64,000 bases of DNA, taken from contig JACVCB010000012.1 of the NCBI GenBank assembly GCA_016742255.1, positions 41,665-105,664 of the forward strand, given 5' to 3'. The notes beneath the pieces were generated by a model that did not search any database, was not told the DNA's origin, and saw only the letters and a list, made by a program, of their open reading frames with translations. This document shows, piece by piece, positions 18,396-26,159 of the stretch. A program made the position numbers and the translations under genes. Numbering within the stretch: the first letter of the stretch is position 1; the number at the start of each line of letters is the position of its first letter. This DNA is from Leptospira sp. (lineage in GTDB: Bacteria > Spirochaetota > Leptospiria > Leptospirales > Leptospiraceae).

Positions 18396-20696
18396 TCATT
18401 CAGTTAATGTGGTTCTGACGAGCCCTCCATTCAATTCACGAAGAGCCACACTAAAGATCCCACCTAAGTAATACCTTCCATTTTTAAACATGGATGTGTA
18501 AACAACATTGGTAATTCCTGCATTCCATTGGTACATCGAATTGGTAGATGATTGGTAAACGCCAAAGGTATTGAATTTTGTATCTCCGTTGATGTTTGCA
18601 AAGGATCCACCATAAAACACATTTCCATCTGGATAGGCTTTTACAGAATTAACCATATTTTCTGCTGAAACTGGATTTGGTTGGAGGTATGTTTTCGTAC
18701 TAAGGTCGTATACAGCTGCATTATTAACCGTACCAACCCCGGTCACAGAGGAAAAAAATCCACCAATATAAATTTTGGAATTCGCATAAGTTAGGCTATA
18801 GACAAGACCACCGGGTAAAGTAGAAGAACTTGGAATATCCAATCTTGTTCCATTCAGTTTGTCGACTGCTTGTAAATTTTGGTAACCACCAACTCCATTG
18901 ATTTGGGTAAAACTTCCTCCAATGAATACAAGGTCGTTCACAACGAGGATACTTTCTCCACTACTTCCACCACCTAAATCTGGATTCCAAGTACTTAAGG
19001 AAAGGTCAGATAAGTTTAAGGCAAACACTCCATTTCTTGTTTGGCCATTCACAGTGCCTAAACTGATCCCACCAACATACACTTTTGACTCATCACTTGT
19101 AATGGTACGGATTTCGGGAGAACCAGACAGAACAATATTCGTGGAACTCACTTGGTAATGTGGTAAATCTAAAATGGCAAAGGAAGTTCTTGATTGGCCT
19201 GCAATGTTTGTGAACGTTCCTCCTACAAACAATCGATTTCCATTCACATTTATGGATTTGATCGGATAATCAAAGTTAGGAGTTCCTTCAATAGGTGCTC
19301 CCGTGTATTCATCGATGACTGCAAAATGATTTCTGGGTACTACATTCACAGTCGATCGGTCAGACGTAACGAACACAATCCCATTCCCAGCCGTTAAAAA
19401 TGTAGACCCAGGGTTACTGATCACTCCTTCAAAATTCGGGTTAAATAGGGTCACTGATTCATTTGTCAGATCGAGGGAAGCCATTGAAATTCTAGGGATT
19501 CCTTTTACAGTTGTAAACTGACCACTGATGTACAAAGTATTTTCAATGACTTGTAAGGAAGCAACGTATGCATTTAGTGCATAATTGTTGGTGATGATTG
19601 TGCCAGTATCCTGGTTTACAGCAGCCATATAAGAGGCAACTGTTCCACCGTTTATCGTTGTGAACCCTCCACCCAAGTAAATTTTGTTTTGGTATTGTTG
19701 GACTGAGTTCACTTGTGCATTGGGATTTGGGTTCCAATTTGTCAAAGTGCCGTCTGGAGTCACAGATAGAGCATAATTCCTGCTAGGTGCAGTGAAGTCC
19801 CCAGCGATAAACAGATTGGGGCTACCTTGAGAATCGGTTCCGAAATGTAAATCGAGACAAGATCCTGTCGTAATGGATGGGTTAAACGATGTATCCACAG
19901 CACCATTTGCGAACGATACTTTTGCAATTCCTCGTTTGGTGATTCCACCTATCTGTGAAAAACCACCACAAACATAAAGAGAATTGAAGATCGTATCTAA
20001 ATCAAATACGGTACTATCTATGTTTTGGACTGAAAACGATGTATCAATATCTCCCGTATAACGATTCAACCGAACGAGGTATTTTTGAGATATGTCACCC
20101 CAGGAAGTAAAGTCTCCTCCTACATACAAATGATCTCCATTTAGTGCTAATGAATAGATTACCCTTGCATCAGCGATATCTCTCGGGACTTTAAAGACAC
20201 GGTCCACTTGGCAACCGGGTAAGATATGAGCAACAGCATACCGAGCTTCCCCTTGGACGGCATAAAATTCTCCACCGATATAAAATCCACCTCCTCCATC
20301 GGGGATGGCAATCAAGGTAGTGCCCACAATTTTAAGATAACGACAATACCGGTTTGGTACCACTTTCCCATTTGATGTTTGTAAGAAGGCAGCACTCCCC
20401 GTAGAAGGTCCCATCAACTGAAAATTTCCACCAATGATGATTTGGTCTTTGTAACTTGCCATCGCATTGACACCTACATCACCTGACGGAGCTTGGAAAA
20501 CTCCCCATAGGTCCTGGAAATCAAAAGAGGGAAGGCAAGAAGGAGAACGATCTCCAGTGACAAAACGAATGAGTGAACCAAGTGCATAACCATTTGATTT
20601 TCCATCACAGGCATTGGACAGTTCAGGTGGTTTGCATTGGAAGAGCACAACACAGAACAGAACATAGGTTAGAATCTTAGATCGTGTTGTACCCAT
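18396..20696 (-). CDS. Large repeat lipoprotein, beta-propeller-like (copy 2)
   Basis: A 766-residue lipoprotein (lipobox VLFCVVLFQC) collinear with copy 1 over its whole length, with the same repeats (LYVGGDFTSWG, LYISGQFTTVKGIPR, LFVGGTFTNIAG). The two genes lie head to tail, 166 bp apart, and came from a tandem duplication. That spacer holds a short inverted repeat (CCAACT...AGTTGG on the minus strand just past this gene's stop) that may slow transcription but lacks a U-run. Function unknown. Confidence 0.8.
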   Translation of the reverse strand: MGTTRSKILTYVLFCVVLFQCKPPELSNACDGKSNGYALGSLIRFVTGDRSPSCLPSFDFQDLWGVFQAPSGDVGVNAMASYKDQIIIGGNFQLMGPSTGSAAFLQTSNGKVVPNRYCRYLKIVGTTLIAIPDGGGGFYIGGEFYAVQGEARYAVAHILPGCQVDRVFKVPRDIADARVIYSLALNGDHLYVGGDFTSWGDISQKYLVRLNRYTGDIDTSFSVQNIDSTVFDLDTIFNSLYVCGGFSQIGGITKRGIAKVSFANGAVDTSFNPSITTGSCLDLHFGTDSQGSPNLFIAGDFTAPSRNYALSVTPDGTLTNWNPNPNAQVNSVQQYQNKIYLGGGFTTINGGTVASYMAAVNQDTGTIITNNYALNAYVASLQVIENTLYISGQFTTVKGIPRISMASLDLTNESVTLFNPNFEGVISNPGSTFLTAGNGIVFVTSDRSTVNVVPRNHFAVIDEYTGAPIEGTPNFDYPIKSINVNGNRLFVGGTFTNIAGQSRTSFAILDLPHYQVSSTNIVLSGSPEIRTITSDESKVYVGGISLGTVNGQTRNGVFALNLSDLSLSTWNPDLGGGSSGESILVVNDLVFIGGSFTQINGVGGYQNLQAVDKLNGTRLDIPSSSTLPGGLVYSLTYANSKIYIGGFFSSVTGVGTVNNAAVYDLSTKTYLQPNPVSAENMVNSVKAYPDGNVFYGGSFANINGDTKFNTFGVYQSSTNSMYQWNAGITNVVYTSMFKNGRYYLGGIFSVALRELNGGLVRTTLTE

Positions 20697-20778
20697 AAGG
20701 AGGATTTTACCAAACAGGAAATAAATTGTCGAGCGGTTTGTTAGATTCCAATCTCACTTTTTCTAGTCTAATCCGTGT

Positions 20779-21246
20779 ATGTATTGGATTTCCCTAATCT
20801 TGGTTAGTTTGTTCGTTTTTCTCTATTGGCTTTGGCCAAAAAGAAACAGACCGCGGATAAAAAATGTTACTCCATCGTACAATCTGTCCTCATCACAAAC
20901 AATAGAACCAATCTCCCAAATGGTAGAAAGTGTGGTCTATTTCCCTGCGGGAGAATCTAAATTGGAACATCAGGAAATACGAAAACTCAAAGAATGGATG
21001 AGCCCTTTTTTAAAACTAACGTTAGATTCAGTACTACTTGTGGGTTCAGCAGACACATCGGGCAATTTGGCAAAAAATCGAAAATTGATAAAAGAAAGGG
21101 TCCAGAACATCCGCCAAGTTTTGGTCTCATTGGGAATTGATTCTGATGTGATCCAAACTGTCTCCTTAGAGCCAATTTTTGGGAGAACAACAAAAGAAAG
21201 AGAAAGGTTTCGATCCGTTGGAATCAAACTTTCTATTTTAGGATAA
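20779..21246 (+). CDS. OmpA-like domain protein with N-terminal membrane anchor
   Basis: A 155-residue protein with one N-terminal membrane helix (about 2-19) and an OmpA/MotB-type peptidoglycan-binding domain: VVYFPAGESKLEHQEIRKLKEW, VLLVGSADTSGNLAKNRKL and RVQNIRQVLVSLGI. It probably tethers the inner membrane to the cell wall. The usual NxxLSxxRA stretch is modified to NLAKNRKLIKERV. It precedes the thioesterase gene by 40 bp. Confidence 0.8.
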   Translation: MYWISLILVSLFVFLYWLWPKRNRPRIKNVTPSYNLSSSQTIEPISQMVESVVYFPAGESKLEHQEIRKLKEWMSPFLKLTLDSVLLVGSADTSGNLAKNRKLIKERVQNIRQVLVSLGIDSDVIQTVSLEPIFGRTTKERERFRSVGIKLSILG

Positions 21247-21286
21247 AGGTGACAAATCTGAATGTCATAGCATTTTTGTCAGAGAG

Positions 21287-21682
21287 ATGATCCGAACTGA
21301 AATCCAAATTCGATTTAATGATATGGACCCGATGCGAAGAGTGAATAACGCAAGTTATTCGGCGTATTTAGAGTTGGCAAGACTTGATTTTTGTAATCGC
21401 TATTTATCTGTTACAGGCTTAGAAGACATACCCTTTGTCTTAGCACGTGTGGAAATGGATTTGGTTTCTTCTGTTTTGCCAGGAGATTCCATCTATGTAA
21501 ATACTTGGGTTTCTCAAATTGGAAATAGTTCTTGGGAATTTTCGTATGAAATCAAAAACCAAACAACAGATGTTTTGTATGTAAAAGCAAAAACAGTCCA
21601 AGTATACTTTGATTACAGACAAAAGAAAAAATTGCCCATTCCAAAAGAGTTTCGTACTTCGTTAGAAAAAGAAATGATGTGA
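21287..21682 (+). CDS. Acyl-CoA thioesterase, 4-hydroxybenzoyl-CoA thioesterase fold
   Basis: A 131-residue hotdog-fold protein. The N-terminal IQIRFNDMDPMRRVNNASYSAY matches the YbgC/4HBT signature, where the Asp of the RxxDxD-like motif is catalytic, followed by the usual EL(A)RLDF helix. It should cleave a fatty-acyl or aryl-acyl CoA thioester; the substrate is unknown. The 121 bp after it hold no gene. Confidence 0.85.
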   Translation: MIRTEIQIRFNDMDPMRRVNNASYSAYLELARLDFCNRYLSVTGLEDIPFVLARVEMDLVSSVLPGDSIYVNTWVSQIGNSSWEFSYEIKNQTTDVLYVKAKTVQVYFDYRQKKKLPIPKEFRTSLEKEMM

Positions 21683-21803
21683 TTCGAGGACTAACTTACC
21701 AATGGGAATGGGTGATGGAAAATATAAGTCAAATGACTGACAAGAAAAAAAAATAGATCACAATCCAGATGAAAGGTTTGTGACGAGTAGCATTCAACTC
21801 ATT

Positions 21804-22190
21804 TCAAAATAATTCTTTGGAATCAAAATGTTTCCACTCCCAATGGTAGGCGGACTTATCTCCAAACTGGATGCATTCCTCTAACCAATTTGATTCCACT
21901 TCTGGTTTGAGTGTTTCAAAGGTTTCGATAATGGTGCGGATGAGTTCCTTGTATTCAGGAACAATTTCTGGTAACAGGGGATCCGTTTCTCTGTTTAAAA
22001 GGCGGACCACCGATTGTAAAAGGGCAAAATAGATCCCTTTTTTTAAGAGATCTGGTAATTCTTTTGGCAATGGAACAAGGGCTTCTAGTTTTTGAAAATG
22101 CGGGATGAGTTTTGGAACCTGGACCAACAAATGGCTTGGCAAAAGGTTTTGGATTTTTGTAAGATACACTTCATTCTCTTCATTTGCCAT
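21804..22190 (-). CDS. Hypothetical protein
   Basis: A 128-residue soluble, Leu- and Glu-rich, mostly helical protein (NLLPSHLLVQVPKLIPHFQ; PDLLKKGIYFALLQSVVRLL). No domain is recognised. Its ATG (22188-22190) overlaps the likely queG ATG (22189-22191) on the other strand, so the two genes are divergent and share the CATG start site. Confidence 0.6.
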   Translation of the reverse strand: MANEENEVYLTKIQNLLPSHLLVQVPKLIPHFQKLEALVPLPKELPDLLKKGIYFALLQSVVRLLNRETDPLLPEIVPEYKELIRTIIETFETLKPEVESNWLEECIQFGDKSAYHWEWKHFDSKELF

Positions 22191-23151
22191 GGAACCATCC
22201 CACCTTCCTATCCAATCTCAAATCAAGTCGCTTTGTGAAAAAGAAGGATTTTCCTTTGTTGGATTTACAAAAGCGAAAATCCCAGCAAAAGACCTAGCGT
22301 ATTTGGACCAGTGGATTTCTGAAAAAAAACACGGGAATATGGACTGGTTTGCCAAAGACCATGCTCTTTCCATTCGCAATCGATTTGAGAATTTGGGTTT
22401 TAAACCCACATCGGCCATTTGTTTGGGATTTGTTTACCGATCGAGTGAAGGGGAAGGTCTTTTAGCTCGTATGCAAAGGAAAGTATCTCGTTATGCTCTT
22501 GGTACTGATTACCATATTGTATTACGAAAAAAAGGAAACCAAATCCTAAAAGAACTGAAGGCACTGTACCCACAAAATCATTTCCGCCAATCTGTTGATA
22601 GTTTGCCCATCGCCGAAAAAATTCTCACAAGAGAATCAAGGATCGTATGGCAAGGGAAACATACAAACCTTATCCATCCAAAGTTAGGATCTTATTTTTT
22701 TCTATCCATCATACTCACCGATTTAGAGTTAGGTGAAACTAATCCAGAGGAAACTACAACTGACCATTGTGGGAGTTGCAGGCGTTGTTTGGATGTATGC
22801 CCAACAAATGCCTTGGAACCATATAAGCTCGATGCATCCAAATGTATTTCGTACCTTACCATCGAAGATAGAACTCATACAGAAGTCACAGATTCTTTTT
22901 TAAAATGGGATAAACAGGGTTGGGTGTATGGTTGTGACCTTTGCCAAGAGGTTTGCCCTTGGAATGAAGGCATCGCCAAACGAAACCAAGTAGAAACGAT
23001 GGAACCTAGTTTTTTACCCAGGGAATTTTGGAAGGATCCATCCTTCCAAGAGAAACAGACGTTATCCGAAGAAGAGTTCCAAACTTATTTCCAAGATTCA
23101 CCAATCGAAAGAATAGGGGTTTCGATTTGGAATCGAAACCAATCCACTTAA
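22189..23151 (+). CDS. queG: Epoxyqueuosine reductase QueG
   Basis: About 320 residues from ATG 22189; upstream in-frame sequence back to 22105 does not look like the family. Two [4Fe-4S] motifs are present, CGSCRRCLDVCPTNAL and CDLCQEVCPW, plus the conserved CISYLTIE, as in cobalamin-dependent QueG, which performs the last step of queuosine formation in tRNA. Length fits the short form without a C-terminal HEAT repeat. Its stop overlaps the end of convergent thiE by 4 bp. Confidence 0.94.
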   Translation: MEPSHLPIQSQIKSLCEKEGFSFVGFTKAKIPAKDLAYLDQWISEKKHGNMDWFAKDHALSIRNRFENLGFKPTSAICLGFVYRSSEGEGLLARMQRKVSRYALGTDYHIVLRKKGNQILKELKALYPQNHFRQSVDSLPIAEKILTRESRIVWQGKHTNLIHPKLGSYFFLSIILTDLELGETNPEETTTDHCGSCRRCLDVCPTNALEPYKLDASKCISYLTIEDRTHTEVTDSFLKWDKQGWVYGCDLCQEVCPWNEGIAKRNQVETMEPSFLPREFWKDPSFQEKQTLSEEEFQTYFQDSPIERIGVSIWNRNQST

Positions 23152-23780
23152 AACAAATTTCGTAAGGTTTCAGTCGCGAGTTTCGGGTCCTTTGCAGAAC
23201 AAATGGCACTCACTACAGCGAGTGAATTGGCACCTGCCTCGATCACATCCTTTGCATTGTCTAAATGGATCCCACCAATGGCTACAATCGGGAGAGTCGT
23301 TTTTTCTCGAAGCCATTGAACACCTGCTAGGCCCCATGCGGGTTTTGTATTGGTTTTGGTTTTTGTATCGAATACGGGTGAAACTGCCAAATAATCGAGA
23401 GTTGGATTGGGATTTTCTTTTTGTAAATTTTCCCAATCTTCTTTTGTTTCGATTGAAAGACCAATGATCGCCCTTTCTCCAAGGAGTTTCCTTGCAACAT
23501 TCCACGGTAGGTCCGATTGGCCCAGATGGACACCATCAGCTCCCGATGCCAAACAGAGATCCACTCGGTCATTGATGAGGAGGGGAACTTGGAAAGGGCT
23601 TAGGATTTTTTTTAAGTGGATCGCAAGTTCTAAAAATTCTCGGGTTGGGGTTTCTTTTTCCCGGAGTTGGACAAGGGAAACTCCACCATTCGCAGACAAA
23701 CGAACAACATCTTCTAAACAATGGTGGATACAAAGAGGCCTATCTGTCACCAGATACACCCCTTGGATTTTATTTTGCAT
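23148..23780 (-). CDS. thiE: Thiamine-phosphate synthase
   Basis: A 210-residue TIM-barrel enzyme that joins HMP-PP and HET-P to give thiamine phosphate. LLINDRVDLCLASGADGVHL, GQSDLPW, LAVSPVFDTKTKTNTKP and VAIGGI are family signatures including the pyrophosphate-binding loops. It overlaps thiM by 11 bp and ends the minus-strand run. No TPP riboswitch is visible upstream of the pair. Confidence 0.95.
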   Translation of the reverse strand: MQNKIQGVYLVTDRPLCIHHCLEDVVRLSANGGVSLVQLREKETPTREFLELAIHLKKILSPFQVPLLINDRVDLCLASGADGVHLGQSDLPWNVARKLLGERAIIGLSIETKEDWENLQKENPNPTLDYLAVSPVFDTKTKTNTKPAWGLAGVQWLREKTTLPIVAIGGIHLDNAKDVIEAGANSLAVVSAICSAKDPKLATETLRNLF

Positions 23781-24573
23781 TTAACCTTTGTTTAATGGTA
23801 TCTGCATTCAGTTCATACAGGGCATCAAGGAATGCCACTTGGAAACTGCCTGGGCTGGAAGTTTTGGTTTTTGCCATCTCACCAGCAATTCCCATCACTG
23901 CCATCGCAGAAGTTGCCGCACGGAACTGGTCTTTTTGTACCGCTGCAAAGGCACCACAAAGTGCAGAAGCTGTACAACCAAGGCCTGTCACCTTTGTCAT
24001 CAGTGCATCACCATTGGAGATTTGGGCTTGGTTTGTACCTTTTAAGATATAATCAGTGGCACCAGAGATGACAACCACACCACCTGTGACATTGGATAAG
24101 GACTTCCCTGTGTCCACAGCGGACTCGGAGGAATCAGTTGCATCCACACCTTTTGTTTTTCCGGAAGATGAAAGTGTAGATAAAATTTCTGATGCATTGC
24201 CTCTGACAATACTTGGGTGTCCTGCATCCAAAATTCTTCGAATTGCCGTATTACGAATGTTACTTGCTCCTGCACCCACTGGATCTAAAACCAATGGTTT
24301 GCCAATGGTGACAGCTTTTTTAGCTGCTTTTTCCATACTTTGGATCCAAGGTTCTGATAGAGTTCCAATATTGATGACAGTTGCCGAACAAATTGTAACC
24401 ATTTCTTCCACTTCTTCAATGGCATGAGCCATAATGGGAGAAGCACCAATGGCAAGAAGTGCATTTGCAGTGTTATTCATCACAACGTAGTTGGTAATAT
24501 TATGAACTAAAGGGACTGTTGAACGTAGGAGTTCTAAATCTTCGATTGTATTTTTTAAAATGTTTTGGGACAT
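23770..24573 (-). CDS. thiM: Hydroxyethylthiazole kinase
   Basis: A 267-residue ribokinase-fold enzyme that phosphorylates the thiazole moiety for thiamine salvage. VHNITNYVVMNNTANALLAI, DPVGAGASN and TGLGCTASALCGAF (anion hole and catalytic Cys) are diagnostic. It overlaps thiE by 11 bp and starts 21 bp after the response-regulator stop, so it is probably cotranscribed with that gene. A short CCTAGG...CCTAGG inverted repeat (24584-24598) fills the gap. Confidence 0.95.
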   Translation of the reverse strand: MSQNILKNTIEDLELLRSTVPLVHNITNYVVMNNTANALLAIGASPIMAHAIEEVEEMVTICSATVINIGTLSEPWIQSMEKAAKKAVTIGKPLVLDPVGAGASNIRNTAIRRILDAGHPSIVRGNASEILSTLSSSGKTKGVDATDSSESAVDTGKSLSNVTGGVVVISGATDYILKGTNQAQISNGDALMTKVTGLGCTASALCGAFAAVQKDQFRAATSAMAVMGIAGEMAKTKTSSPGSFQVAFLDALYELNADTIKQRLNAK

Positions 24574-24594
24574 ACGGAGGTTTCCTAGGAAAAC

Positions 24595-24990
24595 CTAGGC
24601 AATCTTCGTTATAGCGTCTTCTACTTTTTTGATTAAATCCGATTCCGACCAAGGTTTGTTTAAAAAACTATGGAGATCCACTTCCCCTTTTAATTGGTTT
24701 AGGGAATGTTCATCAATGTGTCCGGAAATAATTATTTTTTTGATTTTGGGGTAGGTTTTGTGTACTTCGCGTAAGAATTCATCACCACGTTGGTTCGGCA
24801 TAAGCCAATCCGAAATGATGATGAGGATATTGATGCCTTCTTCTGCTAATTCTTCAATGATGGACCATGCCTCTTCTGTATTCTGGGCAGTTTCATAACG
24901 ATACTCGTTCCCAAAATGTTTTTTCAGCTGAGATTTCAAACTCATCAATATGATTTGTTCGTCATCGACGAAGAGGATGGCACGGTTCAT
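24595..24990 (-). CDS. Single-domain response regulator (CheY-like)
   Basis: About 131 residues from ATG 24990, which begins directly with the receiver fold: AILFVDDEQ (acidic pocket), phospho-Asp in IIISDWLMPNQRG, then IIISGH and the conserved Lys in FLNKPW. There is no output domain. The ATG lies 5 bases after the stop of the small Cys-rich peptide gene, and thiM starts 21 bp downstream. The cognate kinase is not identified; the GHKL protein at 30141-30788 is on the same strand but lacks a visible phosphoacceptor domain. Confidence 0.88.
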   Translation of the reverse strand: MNRAILFVDDEQIILMSLKSQLKKHFGNEYRYETAQNTEEAWSIIEELAEEGINILIIISDWLMPNQRGDEFLREVHKTYPKIKKIIISGHIDEHSLNQLKGEVDLHSFLNKPWSESDLIKKVEDAITKIA

Positions 24991-24995
24991 TGGAA

Positions 24996-25127
24996 TTATT
25001 TTCCGTCGTGTGGGCACTCAAGCAATTTGTCATGGCCTGGGCAGGAACGTTTTTCTTTTCCTGGGCAAATGGCAAATGCAGAAGTAACAAAAAATAAAAT
25101 GGATACTAAACTCACTGTTAATTTCAT
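24996..25127 (-). CDS. 43-residue exported Cys-rich peptide
   Basis: Found by reading the gap directly. The ATG at 25127 is preceded by AGAGGA, and 43 codons end in TAA at 24996-24998. The product has a clean signal peptide (KLTVSLVSILFFVTSAFA) and a mature part of about 24 residues with two CPG/CPGHD segments and a CPH segment: three Cys, each followed by Pro, with two His. A metal-binding or disulfide-bonded periplasmic peptide is possible. It is followed 5 bp later by the response-regulator ATG. Confidence 0.72.
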   Translation of the reverse strand: MKLTVSLVSILFFVTSAFAICPGKEKRSCPGHDKLLECPHDGK

Positions 25128-25185
25128 ACGAAATCCTCTCTCTCGATTAGACGACAATTGGTTGGGGAATGCAAGAACGTTTTCT

Positions 25186-25941
25186 TCAGACTTTGGTTAG
25201 AATTTCATACCCTTTGTCTGTGACAAGGATGGTATGTTCGAACTGTGCTGATAATTTTCCGTCTTTGGTACGGACCGTCCATTTGTCAGAACGATCAAAA
25301 TTCACTTCCCAAGTTCCCAAATTGACCATCGGTTCTACGGTAAAAATCATACCTGTTTCCATTTTGGCTAATTTTCGGGGAGAACGAAAGTGGGGCACTT
25401 GTGGTTCTTCATGGAAATTTCTTCCTACACCATGGCCCATGAGATCACGAACGATTCCATACCCCATTGGGGTTAAAAAATCATCAATGGCGTTCCCGAT
25501 ATCATCAATGCGGTTCCCCGGTTTGATTTGTTCGATTCCAATCCACATGGCTTTTTCGGTATCAGCTACCAGTTTTTCAGCTTCGGGAGAGGTTTTTCCA
25601 CCCACAATAAAGGTTTTGGAAGTGTCTCCGATGTAACCATCCACAATGGGAGAGACATCTAAATTCACGATGTCACCGTCTTGTAAAACGTCTTCTTTTT
25701 TGGGAATCCCATGGCAGACCACTTGGTTGATGGATGTACATATGGATTTCGGGAATCCTTTGTAACCGAGTGGGGCAGAACGGTGTCCGTTCTTTTTGGT
25801 ATAGGTTTCTGCGATATCGTTGAGTTCCAAAGTGGAAACACCCGATTTCACAAAGGGTTCCAAATAAACGAGGAGTTCGGCGGCAAATTTACCCGCCTTC
25901 CTCATCTTTTCAATTTCTGATTTGTTTTTGATATAAATCAC
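25186..25941 (-). CDS. map: Methionine aminopeptidase, type I
   Basis: A 251-residue enzyme that removes the initiator Met from nascent proteins. Metal ligands are visible in LDVSPIVDGYIGDTSKTF (two Asp), GHGVGRNFHEEP (His) and GMIFTVEPM (Glu), plus the final Glu in QFEHTILV. It starts with GTG only 3 bases after the histone-gene stop, so it is translationally coupled to it. Confidence 0.96.
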   Translation of the reverse strand: MIYIKNKSEIEKMRKAGKFAAELLVYLEPFVKSGVSTLELNDIAETYTKKNGHRSAPLGYKGFPKSICTSINQVVCHGIPKKEDVLQDGDIVNLDVSPIVDGYIGDTSKTFIVGGKTSPEAEKLVADTEKAMWIGIEQIKPGNRIDDIGNAIDDFLTPMGYGIVRDLMGHGVGRNFHEEPQVPHFRSPRKLAKMETGMIFTVEPMVNLGTWEVNFDRSDKWTVRTKDGKLSAQFEHTILVTDKGYEILTKV

Positions 25942-25944
25942 GGA

Positions 25945-26148
25945 TTAGAAATCAGTCGACCGAACCGTTGTTCTTTTGTTAGCAGAAGTTCTTTCGAGAG
26001 CTTTGTCGATCAAACGGTAAATTTCTTCGTTGATACCGTCAATGGCATCCCCGGAAGTCATAAATCCCTTACTTTTGATGTAAGCTTTCACTTTAGAAGT
26101 GACAATAAGGGATTCTTTCGACGTTGTTTCTGTTTGTTCTTCGGACAT
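25945..26148 (-). CDS. Bacterial histone-fold DNA-binding protein
   Basis: A 67-residue protein consisting of one histone fold: a short N-terminal tail, helix 1 (VTSKVKAYIKSKG), long helix 2 (SGDAIDGINEEIYRLIDKAL), the Arg/Lys-rich loop and the KRTTVRSTDF ending with the R-T/RxTD pattern of histone helix 3. This matches the compact bacterial histones described from Bdellovibrio (Bd0055) and Leptospira (HLp), which bind DNA as dimers or tetramers. ATG 26148 has a GAGG site. It is 11 bp after the SpiroCoCo stop and 3 bp before map. Confidence 0.85.
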   Translation of the reverse strand: MSEEQTETTSKESLIVTSKVKAYIKSKGFMTSGDAIDGINEEIYRLIDKALERTSANKRTTVRSTDF

Positions 26149-26159
26149 GGATACCTCGG

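Noticed and set aside
24574..24600. Possible TPP riboswitch before thiM
   Set aside because: Only 21 bp separate thiM from the response regulator and no thi-box sequence is visible; the genes look cotranscribed without one.
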